A stretch of 64,000 nt of DNA from Micromonospora carbonacea (GTDB lineage: Bacteria; Actinomycetota; Actinomycetes; Mycobacteriales; Micromonosporaceae). The notes beneath the pieces were generated by a model. It saw nothing but the letters and a program-made list of their open reading frames with translations, ran no database searches and was not told where the DNA came from. Positions within the stretch are counted from its first letter, which is position 1, and every line of letters begins with the position of its first letter. The stretch spans positions 3,308,501 to 3,372,500 of the forward strand of contig NZ_JACHMZ010000001.1 of assembly GCF_014205165.1 (NCBI RefSeq), given 5' to 3'. Of this stretch, positions 8,577-17,686 are shown piece by piece. The position numbers and the translations under genes were made by a program.

Positions 8577-8771
8577 TCACTTGGTGAACGCGTCGCGCAC
8601 GTCCCGGCCGGCGTCCTTGACGTGCTCGCCCGCCTGACGGGCCCGCGCGTCGCTCTGCTCGGTGGCGCCCTCGGCGCGCAGGCGCTCGTTGTCCGTCATG
8701 TCGCCGACGCGCTCCTTGGCGGCGCCGGCCAGCTCCTGTGCCTTGTTCTTCGCCTTGTCGGTGAAGCTCAT
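8577..8771 (-). CDS. CsbD-family stress-response protein
   Basis: This is a 64-residue, highly charged, helix-forming protein. It begins MSFTDKAKNKAQELAGAAKERVGD, the typical CsbD/YjbJ pattern (K-x-KG/AG repeats followed by NERLRAEG). The ATG at 8771 is preceded by GGGAG and fits family length better than the longer upstream frame. CsbD proteins accumulate under general stress; the molecular function is unknown. Confidence 0.9.
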   Translation of the reverse strand: MSFTDKAKNKAQELAGAAKERVGDMTDNERLRAEGATEQSDARARQAGEHVKDAGRDVRDAFTK

Positions 8772-8870
8772 GTCCACTCCCTCTGCTCCGGCGGTCCGGG
8801 GCTTCACTGCCCCTGACCACAGGCATGCCCGGGTGTGGGGCAGCGGAAACCTGGGATGCGGGCGGCGTCA

Positions 8871-8908
8871 CACGCGGCAGCGCATCCTAGGAGGCTAGGT
8901 GCCGCGTG
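8871..8908. repeat. Nested hairpin element related to 6256-6292
   Basis: The outer stem CACGCGGC/GCCGCGTG (8871-8878 with 8901-8908) encloses AGCGCATCCTAGGAGGCTAGG, which itself forms CCTAG-GAGG-CTAGG. The inner core matches the element at 6256. It sits in the divergent gap between csbD and the phosphatase gene, so it could be regulatory RNA/DNA structure or a decayed repeat. Confidence 0.45.
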
Positions 8909-8937
8909 CACGGCGGGGAACCTGGTTGACTGGGCCG

Positions 8938-9549
8938 ATGGGAGAGATCGTCCTCGTCCGCCACGGCGAGACCGAGTGGAGCGCCAGCCGCCGGCACACC
9001 TCGTACACCGACCTGGAGCTCACCGCCGACGGCGAGCGGGAGGCCCGCGCGCTCGCCACCCCCCTCGCCGGCCGGCGGTTCGCCCTGGTGCTGGCCAGCC
9101 CGCGCCGCCGGGCGCTGCGCACCGCCGAACTGGCCGGGCTCGCCGTCACGGCGGCCGACGAGGACCTGGCCGAGTGGAACTACGGCCGGTACGAGGGCGT
9201 CACCACCGCCGACATCCACACCGGCCGCCCAGGGTGGAACATCTGGACCGACGGCTGCCCCGCCGGGGAGTCACCGGCCGAGGTGGGCGCGCGGCTCGAC
9301 CGGGTGCTGGCCCGCGCCGCCGCCGCGCTCGCCGACGGCGACGTCGCCCTGGTCGGCCACGCGCACAGCCTGCGGGTGCTGGGCGCCCGGTGGATCGGCC
9401 TCCCGCCGTCCGGCGGCGGGCTGCTGCGGCTGGACACCGCCACGGTCAGCGTCCTCGGCCACGAGCACGGCCGGCGGGTCATCCTGCGGTGGAACCAGCC
9501 GCCTCCCCCACCGCCCGGGACCGCACCCGGGTCGACGGCTCCCCGCTGA
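8938..9549 (+). CDS. Histidine phosphatase family protein (phosphoglycerate-mutase-like)
   Basis: The protein has 203 residues and opens with the catalytic RHG motif (MGEIVLVRHGETEWS). It has the second catalytic region LVGHAHSLRVL and the acid-base EWNYG segment. The branch includes broad-specificity phosphatases and GpmB-like enzymes, so the substrate is open. ATG 8938 is placed directly before the strand that carries RHG; a longer frame upstream would add non-conserved residues. The C terminus is Pro-rich (QPPPPPPG) and its 3' end overlaps the convergent Lrp gene by 71 bp. Confidence 0.85.
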   Translation: MGEIVLVRHGETEWSASRRHTSYTDLELTADGEREARALATPLAGRRFALVLASPRRRALRTAELAGLAVTAADEDLAEWNYGRYEGVTTADIHTGRPGWNIWTDGCPAGESPAEVGARLDRVLARAAAALADGDVALVGHAHSLRVLGARWIGLPPSGGGLLRLDTATVSVLGHEHGRRVILRWNQPPPPPPGTAPGSTAPR

Positions 9550-9994
9550 TCTTCGGCGGCCGGTTCTCGTACGGGGTGGACAGGACCACGGTGGTGCGGG
9601 TGGTGACGTTCGCGGCCGTGCGGATCTCCTGGAGCAGGCGCTCCAGGTCCGCCGGGGAGGCCACCCGCACCAGCAGCAGGTAGAAGTCCTCCCCCGCCAC
9701 CGAGTAGCAGGAGTCGATCTCGGGCAGGTGGGCCAGCCGCTCCGGGGCGTCGTCGGGCTGCGACGGGTCGAACGGCCGGATCGCCACGAACGCGCTCAGC
9801 GGCAGGTCGACCGCCTCGAAGGAGACCCGGGCGGCGTAGCCCCGGATCACCCCGCGCTGCTCCAGCCGGCGGACCCGCTGGTGCACGGCGGACACCGACA
9901 GGCCCACCTTCTCCGCCAGGTCCGTGTACGACAGCCGCCCGTCGGCGGTCAGCGCCGCGACGATGGCCCGGTCGATCTCCTCCACGGCGTGCAA
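9479..9994 (-). CDS. Lrp/AsnC-family transcriptional regulator
   Basis: The 171-residue regulator has an N-terminal winged helix-turn-helix (DRAIVAALTADGRLSYTDLAEKVGLSVSAVHQRV) and a C-terminal RAM effector-binding domain (SAFVAIRPFD... SVAGEDFYLLLVRV). Members sense amino acids and control amino-acid metabolism or transport. No obvious amino-acid operon adjoins it; the kam genes are about 4 kb away, so a link would be speculation. The tail after about residue 150 is low-complexity and overlaps the phosphatase gene end. Confidence 0.92.
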   Translation of the reverse strand: MHAVEEIDRAIVAALTADGRLSYTDLAEKVGLSVSAVHQRVRRLEQRGVIRGYAARVSFEAVDLPLSAFVAIRPFDPSQPDDAPERLAHLPEIDSCYSVAGEDFYLLLVRVASPADLERLLQEIRTAANVTTRTTVVLSTPYENRPPKISGEPSTRVRSRAVGEAAGSTAG

Positions 9995-10079
9995 CCTACC
10001 GGTAAAAGCGCTCCCACGCGACGACGCCCCCGCCCCGCGTGACGCTCGGTGCGACCCGGGTGACCTTCCGCGTCGGGCC

Positions 10080-10961
10080 TCAGTCCCACTGGTCCTGGTT
10101 GAGGAAGCGGGCGAAGCCGCGCCAGGAGTTGGGGCCCATCACCCCGTCGACCGGGCCGGTGTAGCCCCAGCCGGAGGCGAGCCGTTGCACGGCCTTCCAG
10201 GTGTTCACCCCGGGCACGCCGTCGATCGGCCCGGTGTAGCCGTAGCCGCGCATGGCCCGTTGCAGGGCGGCGTAGGTGTTCACCCCCGGCACGCCGTCGA
10301 TCGGGCCCAGGTAGCCCGACGTGATCCGCAGCCAGTTCTGCATCCGCTTGTAGCAGATGGGCCCCGGGATGCCGTCCTGCTCGGTGGTCGTCTTGGGCAG
10401 GCCGCCGCCCGGGTTCTGGCCGACGTAGGTCAACGGGTTGATCCGCACCCCGCTCGGGTTGATCATGTGCCAGTGCAGGTGCGGGCCGGTGGAGTTGCCG
10501 GAACCGGGGGCACCGGCGGCGCCCCCGGAACGCCCCACCACCGTCCCGGCGGCGACGGCGGTGCCGTCGGACAGCAGGAACTGCGACAGGTGCAGGTACT
10601 GGCTGCGGTAGCCGTCGGAGTGGTGGATGGTCACGGTGTGCCCGCCCGTGCCGTTGTTCGGGATGTTCTGGATCGTCCCGGCGCCGCAGGCCGGCAGGTT
10701 CGTGCCGACGCCCATCCCGAAGTCGATGCCGCCGAGCGAGCCCCTGGCGAGGTGCTCCTCCCAGGTGCCGGTGATCGGGTAGCCGGCGAACGGGTTGTAG
10801 ATGGCGGGCGCCGCGTGGGCCGCCCCGGGCAGGGCGACGACGCCGACGGTGAGGGCGCCGGTGGTCAGCGCCGCGCCCCGCAGCAGCGTACGGCGGCTGA
10901 GCCCGGCCTGCGGCGGCGCGGACGGGCCGCCGCAACAGCCGGACGGGTTCTCGTGATCCAT
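10080..10961 (-). CDS. Tat-exported M23 metallopeptidase with peptidoglycan-binding repeats
   Basis: The 293-residue protein starts MDHENPSG. It has a twin-arginine signal (LSRRTLLRGAALTTG, residues ~20-50) and an M23/LytM domain with GIDFGMGVG, HSDGYRSQYLHLS and the zinc motif HLHWH. The C terminus carries repeats of the form GYxGPIDGVPGVNTxxALQ, ending in a GPVDGVMGPNSWRG variant. These are peptidoglycan-binding_1-like modules. It is predicted to cleave peptide cross-links in the wall after export. The first Asp of the usual HxxxD zinc site is visible in GIDFG rather than a preceding canonical HxG, so activity should be treated as probable. Confidence 0.88.
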   Translation of the reverse strand: MDHENPSGCCGGPSAPPQAGLSRRTLLRGAALTTGALTVGVVALPGAAHAAPAIYNPFAGYPITGTWEEHLARGSLGGIDFGMGVGTNLPACGAGTIQNIPNNGTGGHTVTIHHSDGYRSQYLHLSQFLLSDGTAVAAGTVVGRSGGAAGAPGSGNSTGPHLHWHMINPSGVRINPLTYVGQNPGGGLPKTTTEQDGIPGPICYKRMQNWLRITSGYLGPIDGVPGVNTYAALQRAMRGYGYTGPIDGVPGVNTWKAVQRLASGWGYTGPVDGVMGPNSWRGFARFLNQDQWD

Positions 10962-11087
10962 GCGCGGGCCTCCGTGCGGTCGTCGACGGACCATGGCAAG
11001 CAGAGGCTAGCCACCGGATAGCCGGACATCAATCGTTGACACCGGGGGCCGGCGGTGCGGGGCCGGGCCCGCACCGCGGGCGCGCGC

Positions 11088-12230
11088 TCAGCCCCTGGCC
11101 AGGGCGCGGGAGATCACCAGGCGCTGGATCTGGTTGGTGCCCTCGACGATCTGGAGCACCTTCGCCTCCCGCAGGTAGCGCTCGACGGGATGGTCGGCGA
11201 CGTAGCCGGCCCCGCCGAGCACCTGCACCGCGTCGATGGTCACCCGCATCGCCACGTCCGTGGCGAACAGCTTCGCCTTCGCCGCCTCGATCGAGTACGG
11301 CCGGCCGGCGTCGCGCAGCCGCGCGGCGGCCAGCGTGAGCGCGCGGGCGGCGGAGATCTGGGTGGCGTGGTCGGCCAGGATGAACCCGAGGCCCTGGAAG
11401 TCGACGATCGCCCGCCCGAACTGCCGACGCTCACGGGCGTAGCCGACCGCGTGGTCGAGGGCGGCCTGGGCCAGGCCGACGGCGCAGGCGGCGATGCCGA
11501 GGCGGCCGGAGTCCAGGGCGGACATGGCGATGGTGAAGCCGGTGCCCTCCCCGCCGATGAGGCGGTCGGCGGGCACGCGGGCGTCGTCGAGGGCGACCTG
11601 CGCCACCGGGGAGGCGTGCAGGCCCATGGTCCGCTCGGCGGCCTGCGGCACGATGCCGGGGGTGTCGCGGTCGGCGAGCAGGCAGGAGATGCCCTTCGGG
11701 CCGGGCCCGCCGGTGCGGCAGAAGATGTTGTAGAAGTCGGCCACCTGCGCGTGGGTGATCCACGCCTTGGTGCCGGTGACCACGTACGCCTCGCCGTCGC
11801 GCACGGCCCTCGTGGTCAGCGCCGCCGCGTCCGAGCCGCCCTGCGGCTCCGACAGGCAGTACGCGCCGAGCAGCTCCCCGCCGATCATGTCGGGCAGCAG
11901 CTTGCGCTGGGCGTCCGTGCCGAACTGGGCCAGGGGGTAGCAGGACAGGGTGTGCACGCTGACCGCCTCGGCGACGGCGAGCCAGCGGCTGGCAAGCACT
12001 TCCAGCACCTGCAGGTACACCTCGTAGGGCTGGGCGGCCCCGCCGTGCTCCTCGGCGTAGGGCAGGCCGAGCAGGCCGGCGCGGCCGAGGGTGCGCAGCA
12101 CCTCCCGGGGGAACTCGGCGCGGGACTCGAACGCGGCGGCGCGGGGGGCGAGCTCCCGGTCGGCGAGCTCGGTGGCGAGGTCGAGCAGGTCGTGGGCCTC
12201 GTCGGTGGGCAGGATCCGGTCGACGGTCAT
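11088..12230 (-). CDS. Acyl-CoA dehydrogenase
   Basis: This FAD-dependent enzyme (380 residues) introduces a trans-2 double bond into acyl-CoA. It shows the N-terminal helical domain, the middle FAD loop (YCLSEPQGGSDAAAL; TGTKAWITHA) and the C-terminal signatures RRQFGRAIVDFQG and LGGAGYVADHPVERYLREAKVLQIVEGTNQIQR. The catalytic Glu is in the VEGTNQIQ motif. ATG 12230 begins just before the conserved PTDEAHDLLDLA helix. No beta-oxidation partners adjoin it; chain-length or branched-chain specificity cannot be read. Confidence 0.92.
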   Translation of the reverse strand: MTVDRILPTDEAHDLLDLATELADRELAPRAAAFESRAEFPREVLRTLGRAGLLGLPYAEEHGGAAQPYEVYLQVLEVLASRWLAVAEAVSVHTLSCYPLAQFGTDAQRKLLPDMIGGELLGAYCLSEPQGGSDAAALTTRAVRDGEAYVVTGTKAWITHAQVADFYNIFCRTGGPGPKGISCLLADRDTPGIVPQAAERTMGLHASPVAQVALDDARVPADRLIGGEGTGFTIAMSALDSGRLGIAACAVGLAQAALDHAVGYARERRQFGRAIVDFQGLGFILADHATQISAARALTLAAARLRDAGRPYSIEAAKAKLFATDVAMRVTIDAVQVLGGAGYVADHPVERYLREAKVLQIVEGTNQIQRLVISRALARG

Positions 12231-12468
12231 AGCGCGCTGAGCTCCGTGGGGGTGGTGTTGAGCCGGTCTCGCCGCCCGTCGTGCGGGCGGCGTCGGGTTC
12301 CGGTGGCCGGGTCTGCCGCCGGTTCCCACCCTGTGAGCTTAACGGTCGTTTGGCCACCTGTGGGAGGCGGCGGTGTCGCGTCGAACCCGCCCGAGGCGGG
12401 CGGCGACGTCGATAGCCTGGACCCACGCCGGCACCGGAACACCGGCCGACGGGCGGGAAGGCGGAGCG

Positions 12469-12693
12469 ATGGGCGGCGAGCGGGAGCGCGGGGCGCGGCG
12501 GCGGCGCGGGCTGTTGTGGGCCGGCATCCTCGCCGTCGCCGGGCTGGTGCTGCTGGCGGTCGGCCTCACCGTCGCCAACGGGGCCCTCGCGTGGCTGGAG
12601 GCGGCCGTCGCCCTCGTCCTGCTGGTGGCGAGCTACGCCGTGCAGCGCCTCGCCCGCCGGGAGACGCTCTACCGGCACGACGGGCCGCGCTGA
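12469..12693 (+). CDS. Small two-helix membrane protein
   Basis: The 74-residue protein starts at ATG 12469, preceded by GGAAGGCGGAG. It has an Arg-rich cytoplasmic N terminus (GERERGARRRRG) and two hydrophobic segments (LLWAGILAVAGLVLLAVGL; AWLEAAVALVLLVASYAVQ). I recognise no family. It sits in the gap between the acyl-CoA dehydrogenase and the exonuclease genes. Confidence 0.6.
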   Translation: MGGERERGARRRRGLLWAGILAVAGLVLLAVGLTVANGALAWLEAAVALVLLVASYAVQRLARRETLYRHDGPR

Positions 12694-12742
12694 CCGCCGC
12701 GCCGCGCCCGGATCGTCGGACGGCTGTGCCACGCTGTCCGGC

Positions 12743-13663
12743 GTGGCACACCGATCCCCGATCCTGCTGATCGACGCTCCCAGCCTCTACTTCCGGGCCT
12801 ACTTCGGCGTCCCCGAGTCCGCCGCGCGGGCCGCCGACGGCAGCCCCGTCAACGCGGTGCGCGGATTCCTCGACATGCTCGCCACACTGGTGCGCACCCG
12901 CCGCCCCGACCGGCTGGTCTGCGCCCTGGACCACGACTGGCGTCCCGACTGGCGGGTGGCGCTCCTGCCGTCGTACAAGGCGCACCGGGTGGCCGCGGAG
13001 GGGGGCGAGGAGGTGCCCGACACCCTCGGCCCGCAGGTGCCGGTGATCCTGGACGTGCTGGCCGCGATCGGCATCACGGCGGTCGGGGCCGCCGGCTACG
13101 AGGCCGACGACGTGCTGGGCACGCTGTCGGTGACCCAGCCCGCACCGGCGGAGGTGGTCTCCGGCGACCGGGACCTGTTCCAACTCGTCGACGACGCGCG
13201 CGGGGTGCGGCTGCTCTACGTCGGGCGGGGCGTGGCGAAGCTGGAGGACTGCGACGACGCGGCGGTGCGCGCCCGCTACGGGGTGCCCGCCGACCGGTAC
13301 GCCGACTTCGCGGCCCTGCGCGGCGACCCCAGCGACGGGCTGCCCGGCGTGCCGGGCGTCGGCGAGAAGACCGCGGCCCGGCTGGTCGACCGCTACGGCG
13401 GCGTCGCCGGCATCCTCGCCGCGCTCGACGACCCCGACGCCGGGTTCGCCCCCGGCCTACGGGCCCGGCTGGACGCCGCCCGCGGCTACCTGGCCGTCGC
13501 GCCGACGGTGGTGCGGGTGGCGCTGGACGTGCCGCTGCCGGAGCTGCCCACGGCGCTGCCGCAGGCCCCGGCCGACCCGGACCGGCTGCTGGCGCTGGCC
13601 GAGCGCTGGAACCTGGCCGGCTCCTGCCGCCGCCTCGTCGACGCCCTCGCCACCCGCGACTGA
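12743..13663 (+). CDS. 5'-3' exonuclease (flap-type nuclease)
   Basis: The 306-residue nuclease is related to the N-terminal nuclease domain of DNA polymerase I. Acidic metal-binding motifs are ILLIDAPSLYFRAYF, VCALDHDWRPDWR, GYEADDVLGTL and VSGDRDLFQLVDD. The helix-hairpin-helix is DGLPGVPGVGEKTAARLV. The GTG start is at 12743. It is a stand-alone enzyme, likely involved in primer or flap removal and repair in the cytoplasm. Confidence 0.93.
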   Translation: MAHRSPILLIDAPSLYFRAYFGVPESAARAADGSPVNAVRGFLDMLATLVRTRRPDRLVCALDHDWRPDWRVALLPSYKAHRVAAEGGEEVPDTLGPQVPVILDVLAAIGITAVGAAGYEADDVLGTLSVTQPAPAEVVSGDRDLFQLVDDARGVRLLYVGRGVAKLEDCDDAAVRARYGVPADRYADFAALRGDPSDGLPGVPGVGEKTAARLVDRYGGVAGILAALDDPDAGFAPGLRARLDAARGYLAVAPTVVRVALDVPLPELPTALPQAPADPDRLLALAERWNLAGSCRRLVDALATRD

Positions 13664-13750
13664 CCGCGCCGCGCCCGGCCTCGCCGCCAGCGACCGCGGC
13701 CCGGGCCGAGCCCCGGGTCCGGCGAGGACGGCGTGCGGCCCGGCGCGGGG

Positions 13751-14641
13751 TCAGCGCGGCGGGTCGACGCGGCGGGTCGGGAACGTGCTGCCGGGCCGGG
13801 CCCGGGTGCCGCGGGCGCGCAGCCCGACCGGGTCCGGGGCCGGCTGCGGATCCGGCACGCTCGCCCCGGCCGGGTCGGCCCGGCGCGCGTCGAGGTAGGC
13901 GGCGCCGGCCCGGTCCTCCTCGGTGGGGGCCGCGAGCAGGGCGTAGACCAGCCCCACCACCACGAGGATCACCGCGAGGACGATGGGCACCAGCAGGGTG
14001 CTGAAACCGGCGCCGGTGATCTCACCCTGCTGCTCGTGCAGGTGCACCGACAGGGCACTCATGCCGGTGAAGTGCATGCCGTTGACGGCGACGCCCATCA
14101 CCAGCGCGGAGGCGGCGACGGCCAGGGCGCGGCGCACGGTGACGGCCAGCCACAGCGCCACGGTCGCCGCGACCACGGCGATCGCCACCGACAGGGCGAC
14201 CCGCACGCCGTCGTAGCCGAGGAAACCACCGAGCCGCATCGCCGCCATCCCGGTGTAGTGCATGGCGACGACCCCGGCCCCGGTCAGCCCGCCCCCGATG
14301 CCGATGCGCAGCGCGGAGACCCGGCCGGTGCCGACGATGGCCAGGCCGATGCCGACCGCGACCACGGCGATGAGGGCGCTCGCCACGGTGACCGGCACGT
14401 CGTAGCGGATCCGGGTGCCCTCGACGGCGAAGCCGAGCATCGCCATGAAGTGCATGCTCCAGATCGCGGTGCCGCCGATCGCCCAGGCGGCGAGGGTGCC
14501 CCACCACACGCGTTGGCCGGTGGTGGCGGCGGCCCGGATGCGGCCCGCGCAGACCAGACCGAGGAACGAGCCCAGCACCGACAGCGCGTAGCTGAGCGCC
14601 GGCGTGATCCAGCCGTACTCAAAGTGATTGATCTCCGCCAC
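13751..14641 (-). CDS. MHYT-domain integral membrane sensor
   Basis: The 296-residue protein has about seven transmembrane segments and three copies of the MHYT-type signature (SMHFMAMLGFAV; AMHYTGMAAMRL; GMHFTGMSALSV). These are thought to bind a metal (copper) and sense gases or redox. Unlike many family members, no output domain (GGDEF, EAL, kinase) follows; the C terminus is a ~60-residue Pro/Arg/Asp-rich tail. It may signal to an unknown partner or act alone. Confidence 0.9.
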   Translation of the reverse strand: MAEINHFEYGWITPALSYALSVLGSFLGLVCAGRIRAAATTGQRVWWGTLAAWAIGGTAIWSMHFMAMLGFAVEGTRIRYDVPVTVASALIAVVAVGIGLAIVGTGRVSALRIGIGGGLTGAGVVAMHYTGMAAMRLGGFLGYDGVRVALSVAIAVVAATVALWLAVTVRRALAVAASALVMGVAVNGMHFTGMSALSVHLHEQQGEITGAGFSTLLVPIVLAVILVVVGLVYALLAAPTEEDRAGAAYLDARRADPAGASVPDPQPAPDPVGLRARGTRARPGSTFPTRRVDPPR

Positions 14642-14715
14642 GGCGGTTGTCCCCCCACCCGGTCACCGGCGCGTCGACGACGCGCCGCAGACATGATCGG
14701 GGACGCGTTGAGCTG

Positions 14716-14758
14716 CCGCAACAGCGCCCCCCGACCACTTCGGGGGGTGCTGTTGCGG
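14716..14758 (-). terminator. Hairpin terminator after the helicase gene
   Basis: CCGCAACAGC (14716-14725) pairs with GCTGTTGCGG (14749-14758). An inner C-rich/G-rich pairing (CCCCCCGA/TCGGGGGG) extends the stem. It lies between the helicase stop and the MHYT start, both on the minus strand. Confidence 0.65.
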
Positions 14759-14806
14759 TGACAGTCCGACGCATGGGACCCGCGTCGAAATGACGCAGGG
14801 TGACCG

Positions 14807-17608
14807 TCAGGCGGTGGCGTGGTAGGCGAGGACGCCCCGGTTGACGGCGGCGATGGCCTGCCGGGCCGTGGCGCGCAGCTCGGTGGAGGCGCCGCCGGAG
14901 TCGGCGACCTGACCGAGCAGGTCGACGACCTGGCGGGCCCAGCGGACGAAGTCGCCGGCCGGCATCTCGCCGTCGAGCTGGTGCCCGCTGGCGAGCACCT
15001 TGGCCAGGGCCTCGCCCCGGGCCCAACGGTAGATCGGCCAGGCGAAGCCGAGGTCGGGCTCGCGGGTCACCGCGAGGCCACGGGCGGCCTCGTCGGCCTC
15101 GATGCCGCTCCACAGGTGCAGCGTCTCGTCCACCGCGTCCGCGACGGGGCCGCGCGGCAGCGACGCCCGCTCGTCGGCGTCCCGGCGGGCCTCGAACACC
15201 ACCACCGACACGGCGGCGGCCAGCTCCGCCGGGGAGAGCCCGTCCCAGACGCCCTGGCGCAGGCACTCGGCGACCAGCAGGTCGGCCTCGGTCCAGATCC
15301 GGCCGAGCATCCGCCCGGCGTCGGTCACGGCCCCATCGGCCGACAGGTAGCCGCGGGCGGTGAGCAGCGCGACGATCCGGTCGAACGTGCGGGCCAGGGA
15401 GCCGGTGCGGCCGGCGACCCGCTGGCGCAGCTCCTCGGTGTCGCGTTCGAGGCGGCGGCGCCGCTCGGCCCAGCGGGCGTGCTCCTCCCGGTCGGGGCAG
15501 GCGTGGCAGGGGTGCCGGCGCAGCTCGGTGCGGAGCTGGCTGAGCGCGTGGTCCTCGCCCGCGCCCTGCCGGGACCGGCCGCCCCGCCGGCCGCCGTGCC
15601 GGTCCAGGCCGGTGCCGCTGACCTCGGCGGCGAGGTCGCGACGGGCCGCCGGGGAACGGTGGTTGAAGTGCTTGGGCACCCGGATGCGGGCGAGCACCTC
15701 CGCCGGGGTGGTGAAGTCGCCGGGGCTGACCCGCCCGGCCCACCGGTCCTGGGTGAGCACGAGCGGACGGGGCTCGCCGAACCCGCCGGTGGCCGGGTCG
15801 AGCACCACCGCGAGGCCGGCGCGCCGGCCGGACGGCACCCGGATCACGTCGCCGACGCGCAGCCGCTCCAGCGACGCCACGGCGGCGGCCTTGCGCTGGT
15901 GCTGGCCCTGCCGGGCGATGGCGCGCTCCCGGTCGGCGATGGCCACCCGCAGGGCGAAGTACTCGTCGAAGTCGCCGTGGTGGCAGGCGGCCTCCGCGCC
16001 GTACGCGTCGATGGTCTCGGTGTTGCGCTGCACCTGCCGGGCCAGGCCGACCACCGACCGGTCGGCCTGGAACTGGGCGAACGAGCTCTCCAGCAGCGCG
16101 CGGGCGGGCTCCGCGCCGACCGTGCCGACCAGGTTGACGGCCATGTTGTAGGACGGGCGGAAGCTGGACCGCAGCGGGTAGGTGCGGGTGGAGGCCAGGC
16201 CCGCCACGTGCCGGGGGTCGGTCTCGGGCGACCAGACCACGACGGCGTGCCCCTCGACGTCGATGCCCCGGCGGCCGGCGCGCCCGGTGAGCTGGGTGTA
16301 TTCGCCCGGGGTGAGGTCGACGTGGGCCTCGCCGTTGAACTTCACGAGGCGTTCGAGGACGACGCAGCGGGCCGGCATGTTGATGCCCAGCGCCAGGGTC
16401 TCGGTGGCGAAGACCGCCTTGACCAGGCCCCGGACGAACAGCTCCTCGACGACCTCCTTGAACACCGGCAGCATGCCGGCGTGGTGGGCGGCCAGGCCGC
16501 GCTCCAGGCCGTCGAGCCACTCCCAGTAGCCGAGCACCGTCAGGTCCTCGCCGGGGATGGCGGTGACCCGCGACTCGACGACCCGGCGGATCTCGGCGCG
16601 CTCCTCCGGGTTGGTGAGCCGCAGGCCGGCGGCGAGGCACTGCTGCACGGCGGCGGCGCAGCCGGCGCGGCTGAAGATGAACAGGATCGCCGGCAGCAGC
16701 CCCTCCCGGTCGAGCCGGTCCACGATGTCCGGGCGCAGCGGGCCCCGCCAGCGCGGCCCGCGCCGGCCGCCGCCCGGCCCGGCGCTGCGCCCCTCCCCCA
16801 GCTCCAGGCGGCGCACCGTCTCGCGGGTGTAGCGCAGCAGCTCCGGGTGCACGTCGTGCTTGCGGGCGGCGTCGGCGTCGTGGAAGAGGTCGAACATCCG
16901 CTTGCCGACGAGCATGTGCTGCCACAGCGGCACCGGGCGGTGCTCGCTGACCACCACGGCGGTCTCGCCGCGCACGGTGACCAGCCAGTCGGCGAACTCC
17001 TCGGCGTTGGAGACGGTCGCCGACAGCGAGACCAGGGTCACCGAGGCGGGCAGGTGGATGATCACCTCTTCCCAGACCCCGCCGCGGAACCGGTCGGCGA
17101 GGTAGTGCACCTCGTCCATGACCACGTAGGCCAGGCCCTCGAGGGTGGCCGAGCCGGCGTAGAGCATGTTGCGCAGCACCTCGGTGGTCATCACGACCAC
17201 CGGGGCGTCGCCGTTGATCGCGTTGTCGCCGGTGAGCAGGCCGACGTGCTCGACGCCGTAGCGGTCGACCAGGTCGTGGTACTTCTGGTTGGACAGCGCC
17301 TTGATCGGCGTGGTGTAGAAGCACTTGCGCCGGGCGGGCGGCGGGCCGTCGCCGTCGGCCGCCGCCGGCCGCACGGGCGTGCCGCGCAGGGCCAGGTGTA
17401 CGGCGAACTCGCCGACCACGGTCTTGCCGGCGCCGGTGGGGGCGCAGACCAGCACGCCGCTGCCCCGTTCCAGGGCCTGGCACGCCTCCCGCTGGAAGTC
17501 GTCGAGATCGAACCCCAGGTCAAGGGTGAACTCGTCCAGCGCCGGGAACTGTGAGGCCTGCGCGGCCCGGCGGCGCGCCGCGGCGTACCGCTCGGCGGGG
17601 CTCGACAT
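14807..17608 (-). CDS. helY: Ski2/Mtr4-like DExH RNA helicase (HelY type)
   Basis: The 933-residue superfamily-2 helicase has Q/Walker A APTGAGKTVVG, motif II DEVHYLAD, motif III SLSATVSN, and motif VI QLTGRAGRRGIDVEGHAV. An arch/C-terminal helical domain typical of actinobacterial HelY follows. The start MSSPAERYAAARRRAAQ at 17608 is favoured because the long upstream extension is low-complexity and overlaps the divergent HAD gene. It is predicted to remodel structured RNA in the cytoplasm. The symbol is by family resemblance. Confidence 0.88.
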   Translation of the reverse strand: MSSPAERYAAARRRAAQASQFPALDEFTLDLGFDLDDFQREACQALERGSGVLVCAPTGAGKTVVGEFAVHLALRGTPVRPAAADGDGPPPARRKCFYTTPIKALSNQKYHDLVDRYGVEHVGLLTGDNAINGDAPVVVMTTEVLRNMLYAGSATLEGLAYVVMDEVHYLADRFRGGVWEEVIIHLPASVTLVSLSATVSNAEEFADWLVTVRGETAVVVSEHRPVPLWQHMLVGKRMFDLFHDADAARKHDVHPELLRYTRETVRRLELGEGRSAGPGGGRRGPRWRGPLRPDIVDRLDREGLLPAILFIFSRAGCAAAVQQCLAAGLRLTNPEERAEIRRVVESRVTAIPGEDLTVLGYWEWLDGLERGLAAHHAGMLPVFKEVVEELFVRGLVKAVFATETLALGINMPARCVVLERLVKFNGEAHVDLTPGEYTQLTGRAGRRGIDVEGHAVVVWSPETDPRHVAGLASTRTYPLRSSFRPSYNMAVNLVGTVGAEPARALLESSFAQFQADRSVVGLARQVQRNTETIDAYGAEAACHHGDFDEYFALRVAIADRERAIARQGQHQRKAAAVASLERLRVGDVIRVPSGRRAGLAVVLDPATGGFGEPRPLVLTQDRWAGRVSPGDFTTPAEVLARIRVPKHFNHRSPAARRDLAAEVSGTGLDRHGGRRGGRSRQGAGEDHALSQLRTELRRHPCHACPDREEHARWAERRRRLERDTEELRQRVAGRTGSLARTFDRIVALLTARGYLSADGAVTDAGRMLGRIWTEADLLVAECLRQGVWDGLSPAELAAAVSVVVFEARRDADERASLPRGPVADAVDETLHLWSGIEADEAARGLAVTREPDLGFAWPIYRWARGEALAKVLASGHQLDGEMPAGDFVRWARQVVDLLGQVADSGGASTELRATARQAIAAVNRGVLAYHATA

Positions 17609-17686
17609 GTCACCAAGATTAGTGCGTGCCTCCGACGACCACCGCCGCAAGGCCGTCCGACAGGGGGGTCGGGGGCGGTCGGTAGG

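Noticed and set aside
13664..13750. Terminator after the exonuclease gene
   Set aside because: Several overlapping GC-rich inverted repeats are present (CCCGGG, GGCGAGG/CCTCGCC), but none forms a clean hairpin that stands out from background GC content.
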